This document shows, one piece after another, positions 8,447-16,857 of a DNA stretch of 64,000 nt (its first letter is position 1; each line of letters starts with the position of its first letter). The translations under genes were made by a program, and so were the position numbers. The notes under the pieces are model-generated. The model had not been told where the DNA came from and did no database searches. It saw only the letters and a list, made by a program, of their open reading frames with translations. The DNA comes from CAZTAO01 sp964611645 (GTDB lineage: Bacteria; Armatimonadota; UBA5829), in the NCBI GenBank assembly GCA_964611645.1, contig CAZTAO010000013.1:39919-103918 (forward strand), in the 5' to 3' direction.

Positions 8447-11400
8447 CTAAGAAGCCTTCGTTCCCGTCACCGCCACCAGTATCGGTACCGCGCCGTCGCC
8501 TTTGGATATGAAGTCTATACTGGCGATCTCCAGCTCGGGGTTGGGGTTGTTCCATTGGTATTGCCAGAGACCTATGTTGTTTCCCGCTGCGTTTCTGGTT
8601 ACAAGAGCGGGTTGAGCCTGGGGGAGTTGACTGGGGTTGTACCAGTCTCCTATGTTGGAACCGTCCACCAGTGGAATCTCGATGCTGGAGGCGTCCTGGT
8701 AGTTGATCCTGTATCGGCCTATCGTCTGGTTGGTGTTGCCCCAGGCTGTGGCGTGGAGGAAATAGAGGCGGCTGAGCTTTGCGCCGACCCTTATCCCCGT
8801 CACGCTTTCCGGAAAGCATGCCCGGTTGGCTCCCTTGAGCACTATGCAGCTTCTGCCGCCGTTGGCCGAAGGATCGATTATGCTGACAGGGACCCCGTTG
8901 GATGTGAGCGTGCCAACGGGCATCGCGCGGAAGTCGTTATCGCCCTGGTCGCTCCACCCACCCTGCTGGTCGGCGGCGGTCTCATCGCGGAATCCCATAT
9001 TCACGTATTGCCTCAAGTCGATCATCGTCACCTGTTCGACGGAAAGCTGCTCGTCATCCCGAGAAGCTTCCCACGGGCGGACGGTATCAGCAGGCTTGCC
9101 CGACAACACATAGTCCAAGAGGTTCCGCAGGTAGGTAGTCGCCGCGCTGTCTTTGTTCCAGAGTGGCGTCGCGCACGGCTGGCTCAGCAGGATTCTGCCT
9201 TTGCCATAAGACCCCTCGGAGATGGCGTTGTACACCCCGGCGCTGCCCAGGGTTGGAGGCCGGGCGGCGATGGCGTTCTTGTTGAACGGGGCCAGGGCGT
9301 GCCGGATGGACTGGCCGTAGTCCGAGCCATCCCAAACATCGAACTGCTTCTGGGTCAGGCCCTCGAATACCGGGTGCTGCGGCAGGACGAGATCTGTGAG
9401 GGTGTTGGGTATGTTGGCTGTCGTCTGCCCGAACCACGCCGCGCCCGGGTAATCCTGCTCCAGGGACACAAGAAGCCCCCCGTCAGAGACCCACTTCATC
9501 ACAGTCTGCCTGTTAGCCGGCTGCTCCAACAGGGAGTGCTTTGCGCTTGCGGCAGGGATCAGCAGTAGCTCGTAGTCAGACAGATTGGCCAAATCCGTGA
9601 GCGTGTCGGCCTTGACGCCAAGGCCCGACAGAATCCCCGGCAGGACCGATCCCAAGCTGTCCTCGGGCTTGAGGATCGCCGCCTTGCGGGTCTGCTTTAT
9701 CGAGGCGGTGACGATACCCGCGTCTTGAACGAAAACGTCGTAGAAGTTGCGGCTGACCTCGGCACTCCCCTTGGAGAGAACCATCCGAAGCTGGTACTCG
9801 CCGGGCTTGGTGTCTTTCGGGAACGCCACTTGAATATACCGGTCCAGCTTCTCCCAGGCCGCGAGCTTGCCAATGGCTTCTCTGCCTATCTCTCGCTGCT
9901 GCCCGCTCTTGTCCACCAGTATCAGCCGAAGCTGCAGGTTGGACCAGTTCTGGTTTCGGCTATTGACTATGAACAACTCCTGTGAATAGCTCCTGCCTGC
10001 GAAGACGTTGCGGATGGTGGCGCCATTGCCGTCGCGATGGCGCAGGCCGCAGTATGTCGGCTGGTTCCAGAGGGTCGCCGCGTCTAGCCCGGGATTCAGG
10101 AACCACGGCGCAAAGCCCTGGAATGTATCGGTGTACCGGATGACCTCAAGTATGCGCTTGCCCACGGTCTGCATGGCGTATGTGGTCCCGCGATTGGGGT
10201 CGACAGCAGCCGCGAGGCCCAGTGAGCCTGCCCAGGCTATACTGTTGGGTTGACCCCAATTGGTGGGTCTGGCGGCGTAGGAGGCATATGCGTCCACATC
10301 TCCGGGCCTGAAGTTGGAATCGCTCTGTCCGCCCCACGAATACCCGACGCACTCCCACACGATCAAGGGCAGTTGCAGCTTGCCGCCAACGCCGTAGGTG
10401 GCGGTATCGGTCTTGAGGACGTTCTTCAGCTTGTCCTCCAAGCGGGTCCATTCTTCACTGATGCCGATATATGTGTGGAGGTCGAGGACGTCGGTGGTAA
10501 GCTTCTCGCGCCCATAGTCCGCTGCGCCGCCGGAGAAGCTGCTCACGGGCCGCCCACTGATGTCCAGCTTTCGGACCAACTCAACCTGCTTGTTGAGGTT
10601 CTCATACACCAGCGGATGCTCTCCGAAGTAGACCTCGTTGCCGCAAGACCACATCACCGCCGAGGCATGGTTGTAGTCCCGGTAGACCCACTCCTTCACT
10701 TCCTGCAGGTTGTTCTTCTCGAACTGGTCTTTGTCCAGAGTGTTGCTGAAAGCCCAGCCCCACTCGTCGAAGACCATCAGCCCGACCTCATCCGCCACAT
10801 CCAGCACCAGCGGCAGGATGGGCATGTGAGGTGTGCGGATGATCACATATCCCCGCTCCTTGAACCCCAGAAGGGTCTTGGCAATCTGCTTCTTGAGTTC
10901 AGCCTGATCTCCGACTACCCCGCTGTAACCCACCGAAGCCAGGTTCTCCCCAAAGAGATAGATGCGCTTACCGTTCAGGAAGAAATTGGGCCCGACCGCC
11001 TTGAACTCTCGGAACCCGAACCTCTCGGAATGGGAAGAGACAACCCGCTTGCCCTCGGATATCGCGAGAACAGCGTAGTAAAGATAGGGGTCCTCCAGCG
11101 ACCAGAGCTTGGGGTTCTTGAGCTTGACCTCGATGGTACCCTGGTTCTCACCGGGGGCAAGGGTGGCCAGGTGGCTGCCGGTTTCGCCTGTGGTCTGAGC
11201 ACGGCTTTTCTCGACTGCCGGGCAAACCAGGGCAACGAGGTCCACCTTGCGTTCGCTGTCCGTGGCATTCACAATAACGTAGTCAATGCGGATGCTGGAC
11301 TTGGATAACTGAGGCGTGACCAGCGCGCGGCTGACGTAGACACTTGGCACATACCGCATATAGGCATTCTGCCAGATGCCGCCCTTGTAGTTGTCAATGC

Positions 11401-12571
11401 TCCACTGCGAGCCGTAGACGTGGGTAACAGGCTTGATGGGGCCGCAGTCTGACAGCACGTGAATGGCGAGGGAGTTGGGCTGTCCGAACCGGACGAATCT
11501 GGTGACATCGAGATTCCACGGCGTGAAATCCCCGTGGTGGCTCCCGGCAAAATCCCCGTTCACATAAAGTCGGGCCTGGTAGCCGATGACCCCAAAGTGC
11601 AATATGACGCTCTTGCCCTTCTCGGATGCCGGAACATCCAGCGACCGCCGGTACCATCCGCTGACATAGGGCGAAGCCTGCTGTCGGGATTGCGGTGACC
11701 AGTCGAACCAGTTGGCCGGGACCTTGATCTGGCCCCAGGGGCTGTCATCGAAGCCCGGTTTGGCGAAGTCTACCGGCATGGAGTCGAAATCGAAGGGTTC
11801 ATTGCTGTTGATGAGGCCCGAGAATTTCCAAAGGCCTTCCAGCGATTCCGTGCGGGTGAAGTCTGCGATTTTGATGGATGTCCCGTTCCTGAGCAAGACC
11901 GATAACTGATCAACAGGAACAACTCTTGGCTTGTAGGTCAGTTTCTTGACAGGTGGGTAGAAGCCCGGCGCGCCCGTTGGCTTGCTCTCAGGCACGTTCG
12001 CGGGAGCCGAGATGGCTTCGACCGCGGGGCCATATTCGGAGGCAGGCTTGCCATCCAGAGTGAGGCCCGGCACGCCTTTCGCATCCGCGACCAGAGCATA
12101 CGCAAAGCCCTGCACGTATAGGTTAGTGTCAGCCTTGGTTTCGGCGTTGTAGTAGTCGTTGATGAACGCTATCGTGGCCTGGTAGCTGCCGGGTTTGAGC
12201 TTGATGGGCGCGGACACGAAGACCTGCTTGTTCTTGCCCACTCTCCACCGGCTCACCTCCGCGCCATCGATGGACAGCGTCATAATCGGCCAGCTTTCCC
12301 CGCCGGGTTCCACCGCAATGTCCCCCCATGCAAGGATGAGCCATTTGTATGTGCCGGCTTTGGTGAGAGTGGTCATGAGGGTCAGGTTGGAGCCGTTGTA
12401 GAAAGATGCCCGGCCCGGCACATTCTTCATGTTGCCGCCGGACGCCTGAACCCAGTCCGCGTCGCCCTGGACGTACTCGCCCGGCTTGAGAGTGGTTTCG
12501 GCGGATGCTTGACCGCACACGACGGCGATAATAAGTGAGGCTACAAAGACCAGTGCGAGAAGCTGCTTCAT
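8447..12571 (-). CDS. very large secreted glycoside hydrolase family 2 enzyme with carbohydrate-binding regions
   Basis: A 1374-residue exported protein (signal peptide to about residue 24, QASAE). An N-terminal sandwich (residues 25-170) looks like a binding module. Then comes the GH2 sequence: sugar-binding jelly roll (about 240-400, including GWYRRSLDVPASEKGKSV), immunoglobulin-like domain, and TIM barrel with acid/base Glu in SAVMWSCGNEVYFGE and likely nucleophile Glu in LPLIVWECVGYSWGG. The C-terminal 500 residues hold a ThuA/GATase-like segment and a final binding-type domain. GH2 includes beta-galactosidases, beta-mannosidases and beta-glucuronidases; specificity cannot be read here. 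GGAG precedes the ATG. It lies downstream of the oxidoreductase gene on the same strand and may be cotranscribed with it. Confidence 0.88.
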   Translation of the reverse strand: MKQLLALVFVASLIIAVVCGQASAETTLKPGEYVQGDADWVQASGGNMKNVPGRASFYNGSNLTLMTTLTKAGTYKWLILAWGDIAVEPGGESWPIMTLSIDGAEVSRWRVGKNKQVFVSAPIKLKPGSYQATIAFINDYYNAETKADTNLYVQGFAYALVADAKGVPGLTLDGKPASEYGPAVEAISAPANVPESKPTGAPGFYPPVKKLTYKPRVVPVDQLSVLLRNGTSIKIADFTRTESLEGLWKFSGLINSNEPFDFDSMPVDFAKPGFDDSPWGQIKVPANWFDWSPQSRQQASPYVSGWYRRSLDVPASEKGKSVILHFGVIGYQARLYVNGDFAGSHHGDFTPWNLDVTRFVRFGQPNSLAIHVLSDCGPIKPVTHVYGSQWSIDNYKGGIWQNAYMRYVPSVYVSRALVTPQLSKSSIRIDYVIVNATDSERKVDLVALVCPAVEKSRAQTTGETGSHLATLAPGENQGTIEVKLKNPKLWSLEDPYLYYAVLAISEGKRVVSSHSERFGFREFKAVGPNFFLNGKRIYLFGENLASVGYSGVVGDQAELKKQIAKTLLGFKERGYVIIRTPHMPILPLVLDVADEVGLMVFDEWGWAFSNTLDKDQFEKNNLQEVKEWVYRDYNHASAVMWSCGNEVYFGEHPLVYENLNKQVELVRKLDISGRPVSSFSGGAADYGREKLTTDVLDLHTYIGISEEWTRLEDKLKNVLKTDTATYGVGGKLQLPLIVWECVGYSWGGQSDSNFRPGDVDAYASYAARPTNWGQPNSIAWAGSLGLAAAVDPNRGTTYAMQTVGKRILEVIRYTDTFQGFAPWFLNPGLDAATLWNQPTYCGLRHRDGNGATIRNVFAGRSYSQELFIVNSRNQNWSNLQLRLILVDKSGQQREIGREAIGKLAAWEKLDRYIQVAFPKDTKPGEYQLRMVLSKGSAEVSRNFYDVFVQDAGIVTASIKQTRKAAILKPEDSLGSVLPGILSGLGVKADTLTDLANLSDYELLLIPAASAKHSLLEQPANRQTVMKWVSDGGLLVSLEQDYPGAAWFGQTTANIPNTLTDLVLPQHPVFEGLTQKQFDVWDGSDYGQSIRHALAPFNKNAIAARPPTLGSAGVYNAISEGSYGKGRILLSQPCATPLWNKDSAATTYLRNLLDYVLSGKPADTVRPWEASRDDEQLSVEQVTMIDLRQYVNMGFRDETAADQQGGWSDQGDNDFRAMPVGTLTSNGVPVSIIDPSANGGRSCIVLKGANRACFPESVTGIRVGAKLSRLYFLHATAWGNTNQTIGRYRINYQDASSIEIPLVDGSNIGDWYNPSQLPQAQPALVTRNAAGNNIGLWQYQWNNPNPELEIASIDFISKGDGAVPILVAVTGTKAS

Positions 12572-12589
12572 TGGTTACTCCATATCTAT

Positions 12590-12750
12590 TACGCTCCCCC
12601 TCCTCGCAGGAGGGGGTTGGGGGGCGGTTCTTTTTGCCTAACAATTCTGTAGGACCTAACGCAAGAAGAACCTCTCCCTAGCCCCTTTCGCAGCCTCGCT
12701 CCGCTAGAGGCTGCTTTCGGGCAACGCCTCCCCTGCGAGGGGAGGGAATT
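12590..12750. repeat. pair of GC-rich palindromes running into the end of the oxidoreductase gene
   Basis: CCCCCTCCT-CGC-AGGAGGGGG (12596-12616) and CCTCCCCT-GCG-AGGGGAGG (12727-12745) bracket about 110 bases that also contain the complementary phrases GGTTGGGGGGC and CCTCTCCCTAGCCCC. The right palindrome lies inside the coding frame of the minus-strand oxidoreductase and supplies its last residues and stop. It resembles a small mobile palindromic element. Confidence 0.65.
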
Positions 12751-13948
12751 CTAGTCCCAATTCTTCGTATAACTCCGCCACCCTCACCCGCCGGCATTCC
12801 AGCCTTGAGCGGTCGGCGGCGAAGGCTACCATGGCGCTGTGGAAGCCGTCCTCTATGGTGGCGGATGGCTTGTATGTGGGGTCGGTCATGCTTTGGATGA
12901 ATGACCGGCATATCTCGCCGTCTCCGCCGTCGTGGCCGGAACCGTCATCGGCTATTGTTAGCTTCTCATGAGCCGATGGTTTCAGCGATCCCATGCTGAT
13001 CTCTTTGGTGTGCGTGTCGCCCTGAACGTGCCCATTGGTCCCGACGATGCGCGTTGTGCGGGTGTGGATGTCGCTGTTGAAGGTCATGGTGAAGTTGAGC
13101 AGCGCGCCGTCCGCGTACTCGAAGCTCACAACCTGGTGATCGCAGATCTCTGCGCCGCCGTCGTAGAGGCAGGTGTCGGTCCAGGTGACCAGGAAGCCCC
13201 ACTCGTGGGCCTTCTGCGCTTCGAGGCTGTAGTCGTTGATGTTGAAGTAATAGGGGCAGTTCGCGGTAATGCGGCAGTCTCTGCAGCGCGGGCCAGCATC
13301 GGGGTTCTTGGGGAATGCAGTTGAACTTCCGAATGAATGCACGCTGACCGGCATCCGGCCCATAATCCAGTTGAAAATATCCAAATCATGGCAGCACTTC
13401 TCCAGCAGAGCGCCGCCGCTCCTGGCTTCGCTCCGTCGCCAGCCGCCGATGAGGATGCGTGTCACGAATGTGTTAACATACTCCTCCGCTGTCACCGTCT
13501 GGATCCTGCCGCAGACTCCGGACTGCGCGATCTCCCGCAGCTTCTTGTAGAAAGGGGTATACCGCAGCACAAATCCCAGCGTCACGCTTTTGCCGGAGGC
13601 CTGCTTGGCGTTCAGGATATTCAGGCAGGCCTGTGGAGTGGTGGCCAGAGGCTTTTCCAGCAGGATGTGGGCGTTGGCCTTGAGGCAGTCCACCGCTATG
13701 TGCTCGTGCTGGTCGTTTGGAGTGCCGATGACAATGCCGTCGAGGTCCGGGTGGTTGGCCAGCAGCTCGCGGTAGTCGGAATATATGGCGGCTTTGCCGT
13801 CTGCGTAGAACTCGTTAAACCTGTTAGAGAACTCCGGGTTGGTGTCGCAGATGGCCGGATACTCCACCTCGACTCCATGCTTCTTAAGATGGCAGCCATA
13901 GCTGGCCGACCGGGACCCGCTGCCAATAAAACCGATGCGTAACTTCAT
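12704..13948 (-). CDS. Gfo/Idh/MocA-family oxidoreductase
   Basis: A 414-residue NAD(P)-dependent dehydrogenase. An N-terminal Rossmann fold begins RIGFIGSGSRSASYG (GxGxxx loop), followed by DLDGIVIGTPNDQHEHIA and the family signature LLEKPLATT with the catalytic-type Lys. The C-terminal half is the GFO_IDH_MocA_C domain. A cysteine group GPRCRDCRITANC (around residues 205-217) is additional to the basic family plan and could bind metal. The likely role is oxidation of a sugar or cyclitol. The last residues (about EFPPLAGEALPESSL) are encoded by a palindromic repeat, so the ancestral C-terminus was probably slightly different. GGAAG precedes the ATG. Confidence 0.88.
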   Translation of the reverse strand: MKLRIGFIGSGSRSASYGCHLKKHGVEVEYPAICDTNPEFSNRFNEFYADGKAAIYSDYRELLANHPDLDGIVIGTPNDQHEHIAVDCLKANAHILLEKPLATTPQACLNILNAKQASGKSVTLGFVLRYTPFYKKLREIAQSGVCGRIQTVTAEEYVNTFVTRILIGGWRRSEARSGGALLEKCCHDLDIFNWIMGRMPVSVHSFGSSTAFPKNPDAGPRCRDCRITANCPYYFNINDYSLEAQKAHEWGFLVTWTDTCLYDGGAEICDHQVVSFEYADGALLNFTMTFNSDIHTRTTRIVGTNGHVQGDTHTKEISMGSLKPSAHEKLTIADDGSGHDGGDGEICRSFIQSMTDPTYKPSATIEDGFHSAMVAFAADRSRLECRRVRVAELYEELGLEFPPLAGEALPESSL

Positions 13949-13996
13949 TCAGAATACTTCCTTCAGTGGGAATAGGACGAATAGGACATATAGGAC

Positions 13997-14100
13997 GCGC
14001 AAACCCACCCCAGCCCTCCCTTGTCAAGGAGGGAGCAAGCCCGCCGACGCGAAGTCAGACGCATTCTTATCCCCTGATAAGGGGGCGAGGGGGTTTGCGC
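13997..14100. repeat. 104-base MITE-like element with perfect terminal inverted repeats
   Basis: GCGCAAACCC at 13997-14006 and its exact complement GGGTTTGCGC at 14091-14100 bound a segment with two internal hairpins (CCCTCCCTTGTCAAGGAGGG and CTTATCCCCTGATAAG). It lies 7 bases beyond the stop of the minus-strand DUF488 gene and 48 bases upstream of the oxidoreductase start. It has no coding capacity. Confidence 0.7.
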
Positions 14101-14107
14101 CACTCCG

Positions 14108-14638
14108 TCACTCGGCAATCTCGCCTGGATATTGTACCGCGGTACCCCGCACCACCGCAAATGAGGTCATCTGGTGGGGTCTGGATTTGCCTTCGCCCAT
14201 TATCTCGACAGCCTCGAAGCCCCGAACCAGCAGAGCGTCGGCAATGAGCGACCGGTGGCAACGCCAGGGGACCGCTTCCGCGCACATAATCGCCGTCCGC
14301 CTGCCCCGCGCATACTCCATCAGCCTGGTGAGGGCTTCGTTGAACGCGGGGGTCTGCATATAGTCCGCATACCCCCGGAAGCTGTCATTGCGCCACGCGG
14401 TGTTTATGGAGTCTTTCACAGGATGCCGCAGCCCGCCGAGGTCCTTCTGGTGAACATACTCGATCCCCGCCTCGGGAAGCAGGCGCTCAAGTTCGTCCTT
14501 GTTGAATTGGGGATTGTGGCGGGAACGCGGCACAGTCCGCACATCCACCACACCCTCGATCCCGAACCCCTTGAGGATTTCGATGAACTCCTCGATGGTC
14601 CGAGTGGAATGCCCTATTGTCCAGATAGTGGTTGGCAT
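14108..14638 (-). CDS. DUF488-domain protein
   Basis: A 176-residue protein beginning MPTTIWTIGHSTRTIEEFIE, the standard opening of DUF488 (Pfam PF04343), with VVDVRTVPRSRHNPQF and a C-terminal Cys-containing MCAEAVPWRCHRSLIAD. The conserved Cys/His/Arg residues suggest an enzymatic role, but the reaction of this family is not established. Its first 20 codons are duplicated as a relic near 15783, showing that this region went through a tandem duplication. The HEAT-repeat lipoprotein gene lies 43 bases upstream on the same strand, so cotranscription is likely. Confidence 0.88.
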   Translation of the reverse strand: MPTTIWTIGHSTRTIEEFIEILKGFGIEGVVDVRTVPRSRHNPQFNKDELERLLPEAGIEYVHQKDLGGLRHPVKDSINTAWRNDSFRGYADYMQTPAFNEALTRLMEYARGRRTAIMCAEAVPWRCHRSLIADALLVRGFEAVEIMGEGKSRPHQMTSFAVVRGTAVQYPGEIAE

Positions 14639-14681
14639 GTTAGTGAGATTCCCTGTTACTTCCTCTCGCTCTCGGCCTCTC

Positions 14682-15653
14682 CTAGTCCGGCTCTTGCATG
14701 ATCTCGTAGAGCCTCTTTAGTGATTTCCCAGCAGCTTCTTTCACTTGTTTGTTCGAATCATTCCTTGCTCGCCATAGTGGGATAATTGCCCGTGCGTCGC
14801 CGGATTGGCCCAAGGCTATCGCCGCGTAGCCGCGTATCTTTGTGGACTCCCTAGATTCGAGCAGTTCCCTGAGCAACGGAATCACCGTAGGGTTGTCAGC
14901 GAATGAGCTCAGCGTGAGCATTGCCCGGAGCCTCACTGCTTCCTGGTAATATATGGAGCAATCTGGACGTAAGTATCCTTCTGCAAAGGAGCGTACGTCG
15001 CGTAACTTGGCTCTCACTCCAACACCAGGGATCCGTTGTATACGGATTAGCCGATTCATCCAGGACTCAACCGTCTTCAGCGAGACATTCAGCATCTGAG
15101 CTATCTCATCACTAGAGTATAGAGTATCGGGATCCGCATTCGGTAGGCTCATCACCCGGACAGGTTTGCAGGACACAGACCTCATGAGCGCCGTCTCCGC
15201 AAGGAACCAAATCGCCGAGGTCTCACTGTATTGTCTTCTTGCATCTGCCAACCTGATCTTAGCCTTCGAGTCTGGTCCAGGGGCAAACGGAGCGCCGTAG
15301 GCATCGTCATAGAATGATGGTGCCCCCCTGTGCATAATCCCTCTTCTTATCGTCATCATCTTCTCTTCGTAGCGCGCGTAGGTTTGTGGGTCTTCAATGT
15401 GCGCGATCATAATCTGCGCTACGACTCGAACATGCCAATCAGGATCGCTGATCTTCGATCTGAGGAAAGGGAGCGCTTCTGCCTTTCTGGCGATGATCTT
15501 GCTGCGTATGCTCACGTAATCAGCGCCATCGGCTTTGAGCGCTTGCGCAAAGAGCAGTGCTTCCGGCGATGTGTCCACAGCCTTTGAAACGCCGGGCGTC
15601 CGGCAGCCAGACAATAGCATACCGGCCAACAAAAGAGCAATGAGACATCTCAT
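14682..15653 (-). CDS. HEAT-repeat lipoprotein (tandem copy 1)
   Basis: A 323-residue protein with a lipoprotein signal (LLLAGMLLSGC, lipid-modified Cys17). The middle has a short helix-turn-helix-like phrase SSDEIAQMLNVSLKTVESWMNR. The C-terminal 80 residues are HEAT-like (NPTVIPLLRELLESRES, IRGYAAIALGQSGDARAI, IPLWRARNDSNKQVKEAA). It is probably anchored to a membrane and binds proteins; partner unknown. It is clearly paralogous to the next gene upstream (15801-16793): DYVSIRSKIIARKAEALPFL here against DYVSVRSAIIARKAEALPFL there. GGAGG lies 9 bases before the ATG. Confidence 0.82.
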   Translation of the reverse strand: MRCLIALLLAGMLLSGCRTPGVSKAVDTSPEALLFAQALKADGADYVSIRSKIIARKAEALPFLRSKISDPDWHVRVVAQIMIAHIEDPQTYARYEEKMMTIRRGIMHRGAPSFYDDAYGAPFAPGPDSKAKIRLADARRQYSETSAIWFLAETALMRSVSCKPVRVMSLPNADPDTLYSSDEIAQMLNVSLKTVESWMNRLIRIQRIPGVGVRAKLRDVRSFAEGYLRPDCSIYYQEAVRLRAMLTLSSFADNPTVIPLLRELLESRESTKIRGYAAIALGQSGDARAIIPLWRARNDSNKQVKEAAGKSLKRLYEIMQEPD

Positions 15654-15666
15654 AGCCTATCCCTCC

Positions 15667-15730
15667 ACTGGGAACACAGCCCCAACCAATTAGACGAGCG
15701 AAGTGACCGGATTATTACAGCTATTTGCAG
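15667..15730. promoter_or_regulatory. conserved upstream element, copy 1
   Basis: About 60 bases (CTGGGAACACAGCCCCAACC, then a stretch containing GAGCGAAGTGACCGG) lie just upstream of the HEAT lipoprotein gene. The same stretch recurs at 17789-17855 upstream of another minus-strand gene, and its first 20 bases recur at 16808-16830. The core TGGGA-ACAG-CCCA is an imperfect dyad. It could be an operator, or simply duplicated DNA. Confidence 0.5.
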
Positions 15731-15783
15731 AACCCCTCAACACTCCAGGTAGAATGCCCTATTGTCCAGATGGAGGTTGGCAT
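15721..15783 (-). pseudogene. truncated DUF488 start left by tandem duplication
   Basis: On the minus strand the ATG at 15783 opens a 20-codon frame reading MPTSIWTIGHSTWSVEGFCK. Its first 12 residues match the intact DUF488 protein (MPTTIWTIGHST) at 14638 except for one. The frame then leaves the family sequence and stops. The flanking DNA (GAATGCCCTATTGTCCAGAT) also matches the intact gene. This marks one edge of the duplication that produced the two HEAT genes. Confidence 0.8.
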
Positions 15784-15800
15784 GTTAGCGCAATTCCCTG

Positions 15801-16793
15801 CTACTTCCTCTTGCTTTCGGCGTCGCTTTGTCTGGTCTCCTCTATGATCTCGTACAGTCTGTTAAGCGATCTTTGCACTGCTTCCCTCACCTGGCTATCC
15901 GGATCGTGACTCGCACGAATCAGAGGTTGCGCGGCTCTAGGGTCTCCCGATTGGCCCAGGGCTATGGCGGCGTAGCCACGTATCTCCGTGGACTCGCGCG
16001 ATTGCAGTAGTTCCGTGAGCAGCGAAATCACGGCAGGATTGTCGGTGAATGAACTGAGCGTCAGCATTGCCCAGCATCTCACTGATTCACGATAGTCTAG
16101 CGACGAATCGGGTTGCAGGTATTCCTTGGCGAAGAGAGCCACATCTCGTGACTTTGCCTGATCACCCTTGCCCGGAACTCGTGTTGATCGAATCGGCCCA
16201 TGCATCCAGGAGTCGACAGCCTTGCGTGAAACATTCAACATACCGGCTACCTCTTCTTTGGTATAGAGTGTGTCCGAATCGTCACTTGGTGCATCGTATT
16301 CACGGAGAGGCTTGCACAACACTGAGTTCTTCAGAGCGATTTCTGCCAGGAACCAAAGCCAGGAGGCTTCTCGATACTGGTTTCTAGTCTCCAGCAACCG
16401 GTTCTTGGCGGTTGACCCGACTTCCGGGTCGAATGGTCCGCCCCGCGCGTGGTCATAAAAGGATGGAGCGTGGAAGCGGCTTGGGCCACCCTTGGTCATA
16501 ATGATCTCTTCGCACCTGGAATAGGTCTGGGGGTCGTCTGCGTGGCTGACAATCGCCCGCGCCAAAACTCGAACGTGCCAATCAGGATCGCTAGCTTTCG
16601 ATTTGAGGAACGGAAGAGCTTCAGCCTTCCTCGCAATGATCGCACTTCGGACACTCACGTAGTCAGCGCCATTGGCCTTAAGCGCTTGCGAGAATAGCTG
16701 AGAGACCGTCTTCGTCTGAGCGCTGCTGACAGACGCAGCCATCAACAAACACCCGAGAACCGCCACTAACGTGAGAGTAACACGCATTCTCAT
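15801..16793 (-). CDS. exported HEAT-repeat protein (tandem copy 2)
   Basis: About 330 residues. I placed the start at the ATG at 16793 (MRMRVTLTLVAVLGCLLMAA) because GGAGA lies 8 bases upstream and the upstream in-frame ATG at 16829 runs through the conserved upstream element. It has a signal peptide ending near VSSAQT but no lipobox Cys, unlike its neighbour copy. The body is the same: ALKANGADYVSVRSAIIARK, a helix-turn-helix-like EEVAGMLNVSRKAVDSWMHG, and a HEAT segment EIRGYAAIALGQSGDPRAA. The C-terminus extends about 9 residues further (EETRQSDAESKRK). It is followed by the DUF488 relic. Function unknown, probably protein binding in the envelope. Confidence 0.82.
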   Translation of the reverse strand: MRMRVTLTLVAVLGCLLMAASVSSAQTKTVSQLFSQALKANGADYVSVRSAIIARKAEALPFLKSKASDPDWHVRVLARAIVSHADDPQTYSRCEEIIMTKGGPSRFHAPSFYDHARGGPFDPEVGSTAKNRLLETRNQYREASWLWFLAEIALKNSVLCKPLREYDAPSDDSDTLYTKEEVAGMLNVSRKAVDSWMHGPIRSTRVPGKGDQAKSRDVALFAKEYLQPDSSLDYRESVRCWAMLTLSSFTDNPAVISLLTELLQSRESTEIRGYAAIALGQSGDPRAAQPLIRASHDPDSQVREAVQRSLNRLYEIIEETRQSDAESKRK

Positions 16794-16807
16794 TGCCAGC
16801 GTCTCCA

Positions 16808-16826
16808 TCGGGAACACAGTCCCAAA
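16808..16826. promoter_or_regulatory. conserved upstream element, copy 2 (short)
   Basis: TCGGGAACACAGTCCCAAAC lies directly upstream of the second HEAT gene and matches the core of copies 1 and 3. Only about the first 22 bases are shared. Confidence 0.45.
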
Positions 16827-16857
16827 CAATAGGATTCTGAGCTACCCGTCGACAAGT

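Noticed and set aside
10250..11308. 352-codon open frame opposite the GH2 gene
   Set aside because: Antisense to conserved GH2 barrel sequence; no start signal and no recognisable domain.
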